Assembly (NCBI GenBank): GCA_028564675.1
Contig: JAOVVO010000043.1
Span: 62,001 to 126,000, forward strand
Direction: 5' to 3'
DNA length: 64,000 nucleotides
Source of the DNA: Onchocerca lupi
Lineage: Eukaryota > Nematoda > Chromadorea > Rhabditida > Onchocercidae
Every line of letters begins with the position of its first letter. Positions within the stretch are counted from its first letter, which is position 1. The position numbers and the translations under genes were made by a program. The notes below the pieces were generated by a model. It did not search any database, had not been told where the DNA came from, and was given only the letters and a program-made list of their open reading frames with translations. Positions 1 through 13,078 of the stretch are shown here, in pieces.

Positions 1-400
1 ATCGCAGCTTTTTGCAGAAATGCTCGAACAGGTGCATATTGTTGACGAATTTGATTATAAAGAGTCTCCAATGAGCTTCAACTATTTGCATTTCAGTTCG
101 CCTCTGTGGTGACGTCAAATTTCAACTTTAAGTTTAAACTGGCACTCCGTGCAATGAAAGCACGTAATGCATTTGTCAATTTGCTCTGAAGTTGTAAGAT
201 TCGCAGAGACTTCTTCAAAGTTTGCCATTTGTTGAGTCATTCGAAAGTTTTGCATTTGCTTCTTCTCGCAGCAACACAATACTTTTTAACTGCTTCTTCT
301 TGTGTCTGTACTGCAGTTCTAGATATTGCTTCTTGCTTTTGAGATAAGAATATGACTGGGTTGATTTTGACAACCTGATGACTAATCCGGTCCATAACAC
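1..400 (-). CDS. Possible partial gene (coding-like exons, left edge)
   Basis: I do not recognise this gene. On the minus strand several overlapping stretches look coding rather than random: a basic, Lys/Gln-rich helical stretch at about 215-400, a Leu-rich coiled-coil-like stretch in another frame at about 110-200, and a frame running off the window at about 1-85 that reads ...LYNQIRQQYAPVRAF.... They lie in different frames, so small introns are needed (possible acceptors of the TTGAAG type), and I could not settle the joins. The fragment lies about 200 bp past the stop of the zinc-finger gene on the same strand, so it would be the next gene downstream. It could instead be 3' UTR or a decayed gene. 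Confidence 0.3.
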
Positions 401-516
401 ATATTACTGCAACAATTTCAACTTCTAATAAACAAAGTTTGCTAAACTGAAATAAGATTTCATTATTTGATGCTACAAAATTTGCATTATTTATTACTAA
501 AATACATAATAATATT

Positions 517-522
517 TTTATT
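517..522 (-). promoter_or_regulatory. Candidate poly(A) signal of the zinc-finger gene
   Basis: AATAAA on the minus strand, about 82 bp past the stop codon at 604. A second AATAAA lies at 490-495. The position fits a short nematode 3' UTR. Confidence 0.45.
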
Positions 523-603
523 AAAGCAATCTAAAAGATAAGTAAACAAATACAAATTTATTACATATATATAGAAGCATTCATAGAGATCGGATATGAA
601 CTA

Positions 604-3600
604 TTACTCATTGTTGAGATTCTTGGGGGAACAAGGTGGCATAATTTGAAGGTTGACTGATAAAAAGGTATTCACATTATCATTAATCACTCGACACGAA
701 CTCTCGTGTTTGTCGAGGTAAATTTGACGACGAAAACGTTGTCCACATTTTTTACAGTTAAATTGTTCATATGTTGTATGCAACATCTCGTGGACACGTT
801 GATCGTTTCGACGTACAAAACGTTTGCCGCATTCGATACATGCAAAACTGCAATTAAAATTAGGACGATTTAAATTGCACAGGTTTTAATACACGCAAGA
901 CAAGGCAATTAATAAAAGAGTGAAAAGTACAGAGATTGCACGATATTTTTATTGAAAGATTGTTAATCGCTCTTACTTTTTAATAATGGCAAATTATAGA
1001 AAAGTGATATACTAAAAGCAGAGTAAAAGCAAAATAAAAAAGAAGATTTGAATGAAAATATGCGAAAAAATGATAGGAAATGCAAAGTTTTTTGCACACT
1101 TCTATTAATATCTACTAATTATATTACTAAATTGCTACTATGATATGTAACTATAGTCTTTGTTGTTTTACCATCATTATCAAATCATGATTAATATCAA
1201 CATTATTGCAGCTTTCCTGCGATACAAGGAACATAGGAAACTGAATGAACAATTTTTTCTCATAAAAAGAGAGATTTATTCATTTAAAATTGGAAGAGAC
1301 ACTGCAAATAAAAAATTTATTGAAAAAAATTCGTAAAAAATTACTCAAAACTGCTTAAAAGTCAAATGATTTTCTGCGTCTTATTTCTAAAAAATTTATT
1401 GCAAGAAATTCGCAAATTTAAAAATGGACAAAAACTTATATATATTTGGATTTTTTAGATGTTAAATTTTATTATAAATCTGCTATAATTGTTTCACCCA
1501 ATTACTGTTTAATTTCAAAATTTTATGAATTCTAATATGAAACTAACGGTCTGTCCTTAGTGTGTCGCGATCGAATATGAGCTGCTAAAGCCTGCAAAAA
1601 GCAAAGGAAAAATGCAGAAAAAATTTGTAGGATATAAATTGAAAAATTCATCTAAAAAATGTTAAAAACATGATGCATATCTCAAGTGAATTCCAACTGA
1701 AATTCGATTTGAATCAATAAAGATTTCTGCTGCAGTTCATCTTTCATACTAAAGGATTTCTTCAATTTTTCTATTTAAATACTCTCCTGAATGTCCAACC
1801 TGCTGACTTTCCAACGTTTTGTAAACAGTAAATAGTTTTGGAAATGAATAGATAAGGATATACATGAAATTAAGAAGAAAGCATGCATCTTATTCATTGT
1901 CGATTTTCAAGAAATGACTGAAATTTAGAAAATATCCCAACCTTAGAACATTTGAAACCAGGATGGTTGCAACCTGGATAGGTGCAATTGTAACGCCGAT
2001 TCGTATGCACCATGATATGATGGCGTCGAAGACCTCCCTGACGACCAAAACGCATGCCACATTGATCACATTGATATGGCTTCTCGTGCCTGTAATTTTG
2101 AAAAGAGAAATTTAGAATTTTATCTTAAAAAAATGCTGTTTACCTACAAGTATGAAAGATACGATGATTTTTTTTTCTTAATCACAGCAAAAAATTCCGG
2201 AATAATTTGCTTTATCACGGAGAAAAAACTGAAAAGATAAAAATGGCCGTTAGAAAGGAAGCTGTACGAATTATAAATAATAATCAGTCCAAATTTGAAT
2301 AATGTTTAGATCATATAAAACGGTCATTTATAGGGTTGAGTGTAAGAAGATTATTTTTAAGATTACATTAATCAGCTCAATAAGTAAGATAAAAGGTGAT
2401 AAAGAGAGATAAGCCATTATATGGAAGAATGACACATTAGATGAACTTTCTAGATAAAACTGTTTCAGTAGGATTACCAGTAATCCCGAGATTTCGCAGG
2501 AATTCACTCAGTAGATAGATAGAAACTAACAGATGTTGTATGGAAATATGTTCCTTTAGTTGGGTATTATTTGGGAAAATACGAGTACATATAGTGCAGC
2601 GATGAATTTGTATATTAGGTAAGCGAAAGTGTTCGCGTTCATTGTGATGTCGAGCCGCTTCAGCACTTCTATATACCTTCAATTTACAGCTATTTGGAGG
2701 TCAGAGTTCAAGCAGTAATGTTATAATTTCAGTGACAGGAACGCCATTTTTTTTAAAAAAAAAAATTCCCTGTAAATTTCAATTGAATTGCTCATTTCTT
2801 TGACACACTTCGAACTTTTTCATACCTCTATTTCGAAATATCAACTTGGTATTTTAATTTAATTGCACTGTTGTAAATATTTTCAAGTCACTTCCGAACT
2901 TAATTTGTGATTGGAATATAATTCTCTCTGTTATTTAAAGAAACTATTTATATAACATTTATTGCTTGAAACTGTACTGCGCAGGTTTCACAATAATAAT
3001 GACTCAAAAAACTACTAAGCACTTTTTCCTGACTCTTTTTTTATGTTTGCTATTCTTATGATGTTGTGTTGGAAAGATTAGGAAAAATAAATGAATAGAT
3101 TACCTTCTGACAAGTAAGACAAACGTAACGTTTGCCACGATTGATAGTGATCTGCTGATTACCAAGGTGATAGGTAATGATGTGATATTGAACATTTTGT
3201 TTTAAAGTGAAACAGCGGCCGCATTCATCACAAATAAAATGCTTATCACGAAAACGCTGATAACGTTTACGTGGCCCATCCGGACTATTCCAATCATCTC
3301 CTCGTTTCACAAATATTTCCTGCAATACCATAAAATTATTGTTTTACAATCAGTCATCTCCTGATGTTATCGTGTGCATTATTACAATGAATACAACAAT
3401 TTGATGAGAATGCTTATCAATGAGAAAGAAGAAATCGCGCGGTAGATCTTTTTATTCATATTAGTACAATTTTATTGGACCCCTTAATTGCTTAACAGTG
3501 GAAAATGGATGGAATGATGTTATATTCATTGAATTTTTAATTAGATTATGGAATGTTTCAAAAAATTTAAAATAGACTTGAATGCCATCGATACTGTTAT

Positions 3601-5093
3601 ATTGATCAAAGAAATCTCGCCATTCTTCACTGAACGATTCCTGATATAAGTTCTCTAAGACTTCACAGGTCGTCTCGACAGTCATCTCCAAATTAAAATC
3701 TATTCTATCAATACATGATTCCAGCGATACACTTTTGAAGTCGCACGTTTCTAAATAAAGTTAAGGCAATTGATAAGCTCATTTTTTTTTTTTTTTTTTA
3801 TGAAATATGCGAGTAAAACGCTTTTGTCAACATGTAATTTTTATTCATTCATAATTTTTCAACATTTCGCAAACTGCGATTGAAGATGAATTCAGATTTT
3901 TGATTCATCTTTAATCGCAGTTTGCGATGCTTTAAAATGTTGCCATGTTTTAAGATTGAATAATAAATTTTAGAGTTCTTGTTTAACACAGTATCTTGCA
4001 AAACCTTGCGGTAAATTAAAGAGTCAAAATAAATTGGCACCGAGTGAATCATACAATTAATTAAGAAACATGAAAAACTTAGATTTGATTAATAAAAGAA
4101 AATTTATAATTAAATAAGAAACATGAAAAACTTAAGATTGATTAATAAAGAAAAATTTGCATACATCTTATATATTATATTACACTTTTTATAATTTGCA
4201 TACGTATTGAATTTATTATAATAAAATGTCAATCATTGTAGGGAACAACTGACGGATTATATAAAGTGGAGTTTCCGACTATTTTCAGAAATGATAATTA
4301 TCAAAGATTTTAAAAAAACGTTGGCTGTTATGAATTTATCAACTTCATTGATTTTTCTCTTCATTCAACTTCGTTTTCGCTTTTACTCGATTTCAACATT
4401 TATTTTTTCTTTTTATTGACATTACAGTTAGGTAAGTAAATATCTGGCAAGATTTTCAGAAAATTTGAGGATAATTCTAGGAGTCCGATGAAACTCCTAG
4501 AATTATCCTCAAATTTCATTTAATCTCTATTACTGATAATGACAAATTGTGCTATACAATACTGATATTTCAATATCTGCACTGATAGATATTTTAAGAT
4601 ATTTGCAAGAAAAGTGTGACGTGTCAGCCTATGAATATATCATGATATTTCTTTTATATCGTGACTTTTACACTCTTCATGCAAACGGTAAGGATCTTCG
4701 AAAGAGATGGCTAGTTTCTTCATTTGTAAAAATTTCTTCAAATAAATGATAATATAGCCGAGGAAACAATCACTTGGATCACTGTCCAAAGAATTTCAGA
4801 ATATGGAAAGTCTGAATCAAAAATCTCATAGATTTCGCCTTACTCTAATCTATTGATCTTCATTGAAAAAATGAGTCTAGGCCTACAATTTACAAATTTC
4901 AAACAGATTTGTCAGATTTAATTGTTCTAAACTATCGATGAAAATGATCGATCAAATAATAGAAACTTTGGGAAAATGCATTGAGGAAGGAAATAGGAGT
5001 ACCTTTATCACAACATATACAGGTCGGATACTTTGGAAGGTTCTCCGTTAACATAGGATCTCGGGAATCGCCACAGTCTTGCTCAGGCTTCAT
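604..5093 (-). CDS. C2H2 zinc-finger protein, seven fingers
   Basis: Seven-exon model: 5003-5093, 3497-3750, 3104-3319, 2531-2676, 1942-2089, 1548-1591, 604-847. All phases match, giving 380 aa. The start MKPEQD is the first Met of exon 1. The N-terminal part has a Cys cluster (CICC, then TCDF and TTC) that could bind zinc. Residues about 143-365 hold seven fingers, beginning FICDEC, YVCLTC, HRCTIC, YQCDQC, YNCTYPGC (a longer Cys loop), FACIEC and FNCKKC. The last finger ends in Cys instead of His (KHESSC), a C2HC form. Fingers 2 and 5 are each split by an intron. A HEKPYQC linker, typical of DNA-binding arrays, precedes finger 4. The likely role is a nuclear sequence-specific DNA-binding protein. 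The target is unknown and I cannot assign an ortholog. The acceptor of exon 4 (TTGAAG) is weak but keeps finger 2 intact. Confidence 0.85.
3860..3942. repeat. Inverted repeat (fold-back) in intron 1 of the zinc-finger gene
   Basis: 24-bp arms at 3867-3890 and 3904-3927 with one mismatch and a 13-nt loop. Weaker outer matches (CAACATTT at 3860 and AAATGTTG near 3942) extend the fold. It could be a small MITE-like remnant or a structured intronic element. Confidence 0.75.
4054..4160. repeat. Two-copy tandem repeat, about 53 bp
   Basis: The segment with AAGAAACATGAAAAACTT at about 4063 recurs near 4116, followed in both copies by a GATTGATTAATAAA-like stretch. The copies differ at a few bases. 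It lies in intron 1 of the zinc-finger gene. Confidence 0.7.
4461..4516. repeat. Perfect 23-bp inverted repeat
   Basis: Arms 4461-4483 and 4494-4516 are exact reverse complements around a 10-nt loop. It is the second hairpin in the same intron, about 0.5 kb from the first, with unrelated sequence. Exact arms suggest recent origin or active maintenance. Confidence 0.85.
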
Positions 5094-7084
5094 TTTGAAG
5101 AGTGTTTAAAGAACAGTTAACGACTTTACTTTAAGTCGAATTGAAATTTGCATGTATAGTAGTTGATTTTGTATGATAAATTTGTATAATCCTCAAATGC
5201 ATTTCAAAGACATCCCATATGCATTTCATATTATTTTCTCTATTTGTGTGGCTATAAGTTTAATAGCAGATGCTAAGAATCAAACAATAAATTGAAAAAC
5301 GAATGACAAATGATATCAGCAGATCGATATTTAAACAGAATTGCTGACAAAGTTCAAGAAGTCATATTATTCAAAATATGATGATAGTTCGACAACAGAA
5401 TGATAACAATTTAGGCGATATAGTAATAAAACTTCAAAAACGTTTGGATTAACTGTTAATTTGACAAGAGGAAGATTACAAATTAAGTGAAAAATCTGTA
5501 GAGCCTATTAATGAGCATAAAGTAGACTACATAATGTTTCCTAAAATATCACTCGTTTATTTTCTGATCTTTGTGCTTCAGTCTTGCTTCAGTCTTCAGT
5601 CTTCAATCTTCAATTTCGTTCACGTAATATGCGATAAAAAAGTAAGAAATAAATGTCAATTAATGAGACATATTAACTTTGTTAGATAAATAAACTTATG
5701 TTTATGAAATAAGTACGAGTTTAAATGAAACAAAGAAACCAGAAAATCAAAAAATTAAATTGTTTCGATAAATTTAAATCAGTTAAGATATGAAGTGAAT
5801 TGGGAATAAATAAAACAAAAATTGAAGAAATTGTAAAATTAGAGAAGCGAGTCAAGTAAAATCCCATTAAATTCAATTTATAAATTTCATCTCAATGAGA
5901 AGAGGGAAAACTGAACGAAATTGCTTTTCGTTAATCGATAGCAAATCAGTTGTTGATCACCAACTTTAATTATCAATAATCCATTCATCCAGCGAACGAA
6001 TTAAACGGAACAATTTGAAATTATCACTGTGGGCTTTAGTTGCATGAGATCAGTAGATGAATGGTTTTATTTATTGTTGATCACGTCATTTCGGCCATTA
6101 TGGAAACATGCGTTTCAGACAGATTAAACAATTAGTAGAATTAAATAATTACGTGGATGCCAAACGTGAGAAGAATGATGGCATCATTTTAAGACAATGG
6201 ATTCCATCAAAGTATAAACTTTTTAGATAAAAATTTGATCTCATATGATTCTAGATTTCGTAGATAGTGTCAAATTTTTGTTTGGCCGGTCATTTTCGTG
6301 TCCTTCCTATAATAAAGTTTTCTACCCGTTTAGTTCTCTAACTATAGATAGTTTAAACAAAACATAGATACCAAATGTTGCATTTTATCCTTACAAATAA
6401 ATAATCATATCGAAGCCATCCATCGGTTCGTTTTAAACATTACCGTCCCATTGTTTGTTGATCCACATTTTCTGCATAGAGCTACCATCGTTTTCAAAAC
6501 TTGTAACATAGGGAGAATCTGGTTTGTATCAAAAACTAAGTTTGGTTGCGCGTTTCGTTGTTCTGTTTGCTGTTATTGCATGGTTGGTTGTGTCTTCTTT
6601 AAGATAATAATTGTCTTTTCTACAGGAATTGACTTCTTCGGTGCTCCAAATTATTATAATTTTATCTTAAACAAGCATTCGTCCCTATTCTCTACCTGGA
6701 TTTTGTTGGCTGAGTATCAATGTTGACACTATGCAGTACAGTAAGCATCACTCTCTTTCACTACAATCCAACATCACTATATCCTTTCGAAATTCACTAC
6801 TTAATATTAAATTAATACTAAGCAATACATTTACAGACTGTTATTCGAAGAAACAATTAAATTTTAGAATAAAGAGAAGAATATTTCATTTTTAATAGTT
6901 ACACCTCGACGAATTCTCTTTGTAGATTTTTCTTAAAATGATTTTGCTAGTCAAATTTTATCTGCTGAAGGAGTATTTGATGTGATGTAATTGCTGTTTT
7001 CTTTTACTATTTAATTTTCAGGACTCGATAATTTGACTTACATTTTTACTTTGTGCAGCTGCAGCTGTAAAGCTGAAACTGTAG
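5094..7084. other. Intergenic region between divergent genes
   Basis: About 2 kb between the start of the zinc-finger gene (-) and the first coding exon proposed for the MATH-BTB gene (+). It must hold the promoters of both. I see an imperfect CTTCAGT-like tandem run at about 5575-5613 and no convincing coding exon. A 91-codon frame at 6451-6726 has no family likeness. Confidence 0.6.
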
Positions 7085-7568
7085 AGGTTCTTCAAAACGA
7101 CGAGCGAAGAATTGGATTTCAGTGCTGGTGGTGAGGAAGGTAATTATTCACTTTTCTATACAATATTTTAAATTGCAAGAAGATGAGTGGGAAATTTACT
7201 GCCAAATATATTCATAAAAGAGACGATTGTCGATTACTCAGTTGGTCATTTTTAGATGAGCGGCTTAGTCAATATAAACTTTATGAAGTTGTACATTGAA
7301 AAGATTATATGTTTTACAGATTTAAATTTTCGTTGAACTTGTTATGGTCATTCATTTTTTCGATTGCCATGGGGTTGACTGATCGCAGAGTATGTTAGAT
7401 TGATATGTAGTATAAAAGATAACTTTCATAACTTCTTGATATTTTAAGTTCCATCTAGTTTACATCAGTAATATAAAGCCTAGTTATTATTGGATGTGAA
7501 AAATTTGTGATAATAATGTGGAAATCTATTGAATTTTAATTTTTTCAGAAGGCTCTAGTGGCCGGGGT
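7085..7568 (+). CDS. Possible N-terminal extension exon of the MATH-BTB gene
   Basis: Exon 7085-7139 (after CTGTAG, before GTAATT) is open and ends in phase 1. It joins the acceptor at 7548 (TTTTTTCAG) so that the frame runs without a stop into the Met at 7569, reading FKTTSEELDFSAGGEEEGSS and then GRGMADI. This adds an acidic, Gly/Ser-rich tail before the MATH domain. No ATG is seen in this exon, so either a further 5' exon exists or the segment is 5' UTR and translation starts at 7569. Confidence 0.4.
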
Positions 7569-10500
7569 ATGGCAGATATTGTTGGTCCGCTGCGTCCATC
7601 AGATAGTTGGTCAACAACGGAAGTACGTTCATTACAGCACTCCCATGTTTGGACCATTCGTGGCTTTTCACAGTGTGAATGTCGATATCTGGAAACTTCC
7701 GTTAAAATCAAAGAAACGGTTAGTATTTGTGAGAAACAGCAAAGAAAAAAAATTCTATATAAGTTTATGGGTTTGAACTTTATAGATTAAATAACCATAT
7801 TTTATAGGTTAGAAGAACAAGATAATTATATCAAAATGAGGTAGGAAACCTTACTCATCTGAGCTTTACTCATGTATTGCTTACATATTCGATTTCAGCC
7901 AGTCCCTACAAATACACTTGATGGGAATCACTTGACATTTCGAATAAGACTACACCCACAGGGCAACAAAGAATCGAATAAAGATTTCAGCTTTTTCCAG
8001 GTTAGCATAAGCTTATAATCACTTTTTTTTTCTCGGATGATGATTCAAATTCACTGCCATATGCAGTTTTTATTGAAAAAATTCTTAAATAGTGTCATGA
8101 AGCGGTTTTTCTGCTGGTGACGTTTGCATTGCCAATTTATTTATTATCATAAGTTCTTTTGCAAATAAAATGCTGTGGTAAAAGTTTCATTATTATGTTG
8201 TTTAGGTTTTCTGCAACACGAACTCAGCCAAGTATCGCGCGAAATTTTCGGTATACAATGCAAAAAATGAAGAAGCGCCCACGACAGTTTACACTGGTAC
8301 ACAACAAGTAGAGTTTTTTTGCTGATATTAGTTGTAGGAATACTCAACCTTTATTCAAAAATCAGTTACTTATTTTGAATTCCATTCTGAAACCGTCCAA
8401 ATTTATTTTTCTTGAATGATTTTGATGAAAAGCAAAAGATAATTTTAAGTTTTACAAATGGAATCAGTAGATTTTTTCAGATTAACTCTTCAGTTTACTT
8501 TCAGCTGCATGGATATTTCGAATATATACGACGTGATGTTTTAGTTAGCCACATACAACCGCAGGATGAACTGCAGCTTGTCTTAAGTCTTACTATCACT
8601 TTTGATACTGTCACTAAAAGCAGTCAGAATTCACGACAGTGCAGTATTCCGGATGCTCGTCCAGCGGAGGTAATTTAATTCTTGTTTAAAATTAAATTCA
8701 CCAAAATTCTTTAAAACTGTAAAGATATAAGCTGTTATGCTGAGTAGAGCAAACAAAATCTGTATTTTGTCAATCATCTTATGTTTTGGAACTGTTGAAT
8801 AATTTCAGCTTGATTAATAAAAGATGCTGACATCGTAGGTATTGCTCAATTTATAGTAGCATGAAAGGTCATATAAATGCTATATCGGACTATACTATTT
8901 TAAAGATAGCACGCGATTTGGAAACAATTTATAAGGAAGGACGTCTTGCCGATTTTACGATAGTTGCTAGTGGACGCGAATTGCCGGCTCATCAGATAAT
9001 ACTCTCAGCTCGTTCTCCAGTTTTCGCAGCGATGTTAGAGCCGCATACTGAAGAAGCTAAAAATAGTCGTGTGGTGTTTCCAGACATAGATTTTGAGGTC
9101 TACACTTTCTTTGCTTCAGTTCTATTTGCATTGTATCTTCTTCATTACTGTTCTTATCCAACTCATTGAAAGATTAAGTAATTTTTCGAATTGAATCCTC
9201 ATTCGCTTCCATCTGACCAAATTGAATTTCTCCAGAGCGTCTTGATTGTCAGTAGAAATTGAATAAACTTTCTCAACTTTTAATATTATTATAATCCCTC
9301 TTTTTAGTTCATTTTGAAGATATTTCATTACTGCTTACAATGATGGTTTATCAGACCACTTGCTCACTTCAATTGCAGGTAATGCAAGAGTTGCTACTTT
9401 ACATGTACACTGGTCGATCCCCCAATTTATCTAATATGGCTTTAGATCTTTTAGCAGCAGCGGATCGCTTCCAGCTTCCAGGTCTCAAAGAGATGGCTGA
9501 TCAGGTCTGTTCTGAATAATTTTTCTCTACAAGTATTATGGATAATTGTGCTGATAATATGCTGTTATTTTTCGACAATATAAATTGTTGATGAGAAGTA
9601 AGAGAAATGCTAGAAATTCTAAAATTGATAAGCTAGTTTAATATATATGATGTGTTGCTGCTTCATTAAATTTCTTATTATAATTAAAGAAATTATGAAT
9701 TTCTGTAGTTATTATCACCGAGTAAAGGTTCTCAAATTATTCTAAGTAATTCAATAATCAGCTGACAACTGAAAATGAAATTATTTGTCAATATTTTTTT
9801 TTCCTACTTGAATTTAACTATTCAGTGATTTCCTTGAGTGATTTTAAGGTACTTCGCACTGGATTGATAGTGGAATCTGCTTGCCGTTACTTGGTCTTCG
9901 CTGATATGCACAATGCACGAGAGTTGAAAGCGGATGCTATCAAATTCATTGCACAGAATTCCTCTTCTATTATCACTGTAAATTTTCGCTTTTATTTGAA
10001 TTGAACTTTCGCCGGTAGTAGATGATAATCGACTAAGTCCAAGTTTTGTTTGGTAATAGATTATTTAATTTTTTTTTTCTAGTTATTTATTTATTACGGA
10101 CAAATAGCTTTGTGACTTGTCAGATCCAAGTCTTCTCATTAAGGAATTGTTAGCTATTGCATCATTTCTTCATCTTTCTTTCATACAAAAGTTTTGTATG
10201 AAATCTTCATTACAGTAGGAGCCGAGAAAAATGAATGTCTCTAATTATTTCATTGGTTTTTCTAATAAATCATCATTTTTGAACAGTTAATACTTAACTT
10301 TCGTCGTTCATTTGCTTTAGTTTTATTTATTTTGCATTAAAAAATTTGAAACGATCTTTTTTTTGAATAGGAACTTTTTCTAATTATAGAAATTTCTCAT
10401 TAACAAAAAATTATGAACTATTTAGACGGATGGTTGGACAGAATTAGTGAAGGAGCATCCAGTCTTAGTTACTGAAGTCGTTGCTGCAATATCCAGCAAT

Positions 10501-10961
10501 GATCCTCGATCATTGAGTGCTAGCACTAGCCCAAGTATGTTTTTACTTTTTTGTGTAATAAAATTTGGACCATGAAGCAATGATATATCAGGACAAAGGA
10601 TTCCATGATTTCTTTTTAATGCTGCGAAAACAGTCAATAACAATTGAATTAATATCAAATTCAAGATTAACGCTATTAAATAGAAGAAATTAGGACATAT
10701 TCACAAAGTTTTCTTTTTTAATAAAATACTAGTAGAACGTAGTTGTTTATTTTATTCTACCAGTATCGTGCTAATAAGTTCATTATAATGAATATTAATT
10801 GACTACCATTGTAACTCCTGCCTGAAGATTTTGTTCGATCTTCAGCGTCTTGCTTCGAAATTAATAAGTTCGAAAGAGCCTTAATTGTTATTCTGCTTTT
10901 CATTCCAGGCTCATCATCGGAACCGACGACGAAGCGAGCTCGCCTGAGTGGCGGAGTCTAA
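7569..10961 (+). CDS. MATH-BTB protein, CUL3 substrate adaptor (SPOP/MEL-26-like)
   Basis: Nine exons: 7569-7718, 7899-8000, 8206-8307, 8505-8669, 8906-9097, 9379-9504, 9849-9977, 10426-10534, 10909-10961. All phases match, giving 375 aa, close to human SPOP (374). The MATH domain covers residues about 25-165 (HVWTIRGFS, FRIRLHPQG, YIRRDVL). The BTB domain covers about 188-290 (LADFTIV, AHQIILSARSPVFAAM, LLLYMYTG), followed by a 3-box/BACK-like region ending TDGWTELVKEHP. The C-terminus KRARL resembles the basic nuclear signal of SPOP. BTB partners of this family dimerise and bind cullin-3, while the MATH groove binds substrate. In C. elegans the relatives are MEL-26 (katanin turnover) and other BATH proteins, and I cannot say which is the ortholog. 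Acceptors at 8905 and 9848 end in AAG. Confidence 0.9.
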
Positions 10962-13078
10962 TATTTGTAAATGAGTGGTAACTACTGTTCAGATATTTTA
11001 TTTTAAACAATAATATTTTTGTCTCTCGTTTTATTCATTATTTTTATTCATGTAGATAATTAGCAAACGCAGTACTTTTTATCTTATGGATTTTCTTCGT
11101 ATTTTATTTTCCTTCATGTTTTTTTTTTTTATCTGCAATAATGTGACCTTATGTTTCTTTCCACAGAACTAATTTTCTTTCTTCTTAAGTCTTCTAAAAT
11201 TTTTTTCTTTTTTTTTTCATCTGCAACAATGGGACCTTATGTTTCTTTCGATGCAATTAATTTTCTTCCTTCTGAATCTTTTTTTTTTTTTTTTTATCTA
11301 GGAGCTTTTGAAAATCCCTTCAGATTTTTCCCTGTATTTTGTTTTTTGAAACTGGCTTCAAGTTACTTTAGATGTTTTTCGAATTTTTTATTTTATTTGA
11401 TATTGCTTTTTGATTTCATTATTGAATTCGCTCAGTCACGAAAACTTTTCTCCAATAACATTAATTCTTGATTGAAAAAGATCAGACTTTTTTCTTCAGA
11501 ATACTGACACGTGTATTTCACGGAAGTGGTTTTATTATATTTAAATTGTTTTTAGAAAGTTATTTCAATTCAATAAATGTCTATATTCTCCTGCAAGATT
11601 GCTGAATTTGAAACTGAGATTTTAAAATCCTCTAATATCAATCGTTCGCTGTAGTATACCTTGCGATGTTTGCACTGCTTTGTGCGAGCTTTTGCTCATT
11701 TTATTAGCATTATTTGTTATCCGTAATCCATTTTCTTCTAAAGAGTGGCTGTAAATTCAGTGGCCTTGATTTCTAGAAAAATTAAAAAATTTTTTTTTTT
11801 TAATAGATGTTTGATTGTATTTTTTCATTAAATGATTAAACAAGGAATGTTGTAAAGTTTCTTTATTACATTTTCTCTTTCAATTTAAGTGATGCGTCGG
11901 CTATTTTCAACTTTCGATTGTTACGGCAGTTACGTCACAGAAATAATTCAGTGTTTCTGGATGAATTGCTGTAGAAAATTGTTGGAACTCATCACTTTGT
12001 TTTTATAATAAAAAGGATTTGTACGCATTGCTTGCATGTATCAAATATATGCATTTTCATTCGATAGTCATCACATCGTGTACCCTTTCCTGAAGCACAA
12101 CGTCTACAAGAACATGATAAATTGGCATTTATATGTTTTTATGTAGGTTAAATGATGGAAATAATGAAGGAGTTGGACTTTGTACTATGTTCTCAGCTCT
12201 TCACGCAAAACATTAAAACCAGAGTTTGAAGTCTGTAGACCTGTTTCAGCTTCCCTATCCGTCTTATAGATCCTGCCGAGCTTCCCTATCTGTTCTATAT
12301 TTATTTTGTTCAGTTCTGCTATTTTTGATGTGTAAACATTTGTTCTGACAATTGAACAATTAAAATTTTTCCAAAATCCATAAAATCTAAAATTTGGAAA
12401 TATCGATTGGGATCTTCGGATGAATTTTTGCCTTTTATCAAAAATTCACAGACTTTTAGGGTGGTCATCTGGAGTGAAGTTATCAAGAATACAATATAAA
12501 AAATAGCATCCAATTTTGGATAGAACTTTGAGCGTGAAAATATTCCAGCTAAAAGAAGCAAAGTATTTGTCTTTTTGCATTCGCTAAGCTCGCAAGACGT
12601 TCATTAATTGACTAGTCTGTTTTTTGTTAACAACTCGTTTATAAAATCTTTTACTAATGCTGGAAATACTAAAATTTCCTGTGATTCTAGAATATGCATC
12701 AACAGTGTTTGAAGATGAAATGAGGATTGTTATTTCAATCCTATTTCAAGATCCATTCAATTTTGAGTAAAATTGGTTTTTAGTTCAGGGAGAAATCCAA
12801 TATTTTCAAGTTTTAATTAACAAGTCTATGCTTCTTTCAAGTAGGCAGAGCTTGAGATTGGTTTTGTTTTGCAAATTAGTTTTTTGCATTTATTTATTTA
12901 TTTATTTATTTTTTTTTTTTTTGTAGAGATTTTTACAAATACTTCATCATATTAATATGCATATCCGATGAGAAAGTTCCAATTTTTTGCAAATTTTGAT
13001 CATCAAGACATGTATTTTAGACCAATTATAAATAAAAGCTTGCCTGCAGTAATTTTGCATTTTTCAGCAATAGGTATA
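10962..13078. other. Intergenic, 3' UTR of the MATH-BTB gene and spacer
   Basis: T-rich spacer. AATAAA at 11572-11577 is the best poly(A) signal for the MATH-BTB gene, about 610 bp past the stop. The 106-codon frame at 11151-11471 is Phe/Leu-rich and arises from poly-T, so I do not call it a gene. Nothing else is recognisable. Confidence 0.55.
11119..11285. repeat. Imperfect tandem duplication, period about 88 bp
   Basis: Poly-T followed by ATCTGCAATAATGTGACCTT (11131) recurs as ATCTGCAACAATGGGACCTT (11219), each followed by ATGTTTCTTT and an AATTTTCTT-like stretch. A third poly-T block begins at about 11279. Confidence 0.6.

Noticed and set aside
6451..6726. 91-codon plus frame upstream of the MATH-BTB gene
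   Set aside because: No phase-matched donor toward 7085 and no recognisable signal peptide or domain.
11151..11471. 106-codon Phe/Leu-rich frame
   Set aside because: It is produced by poly-T tracts and a tandem duplication and has no family likeness.
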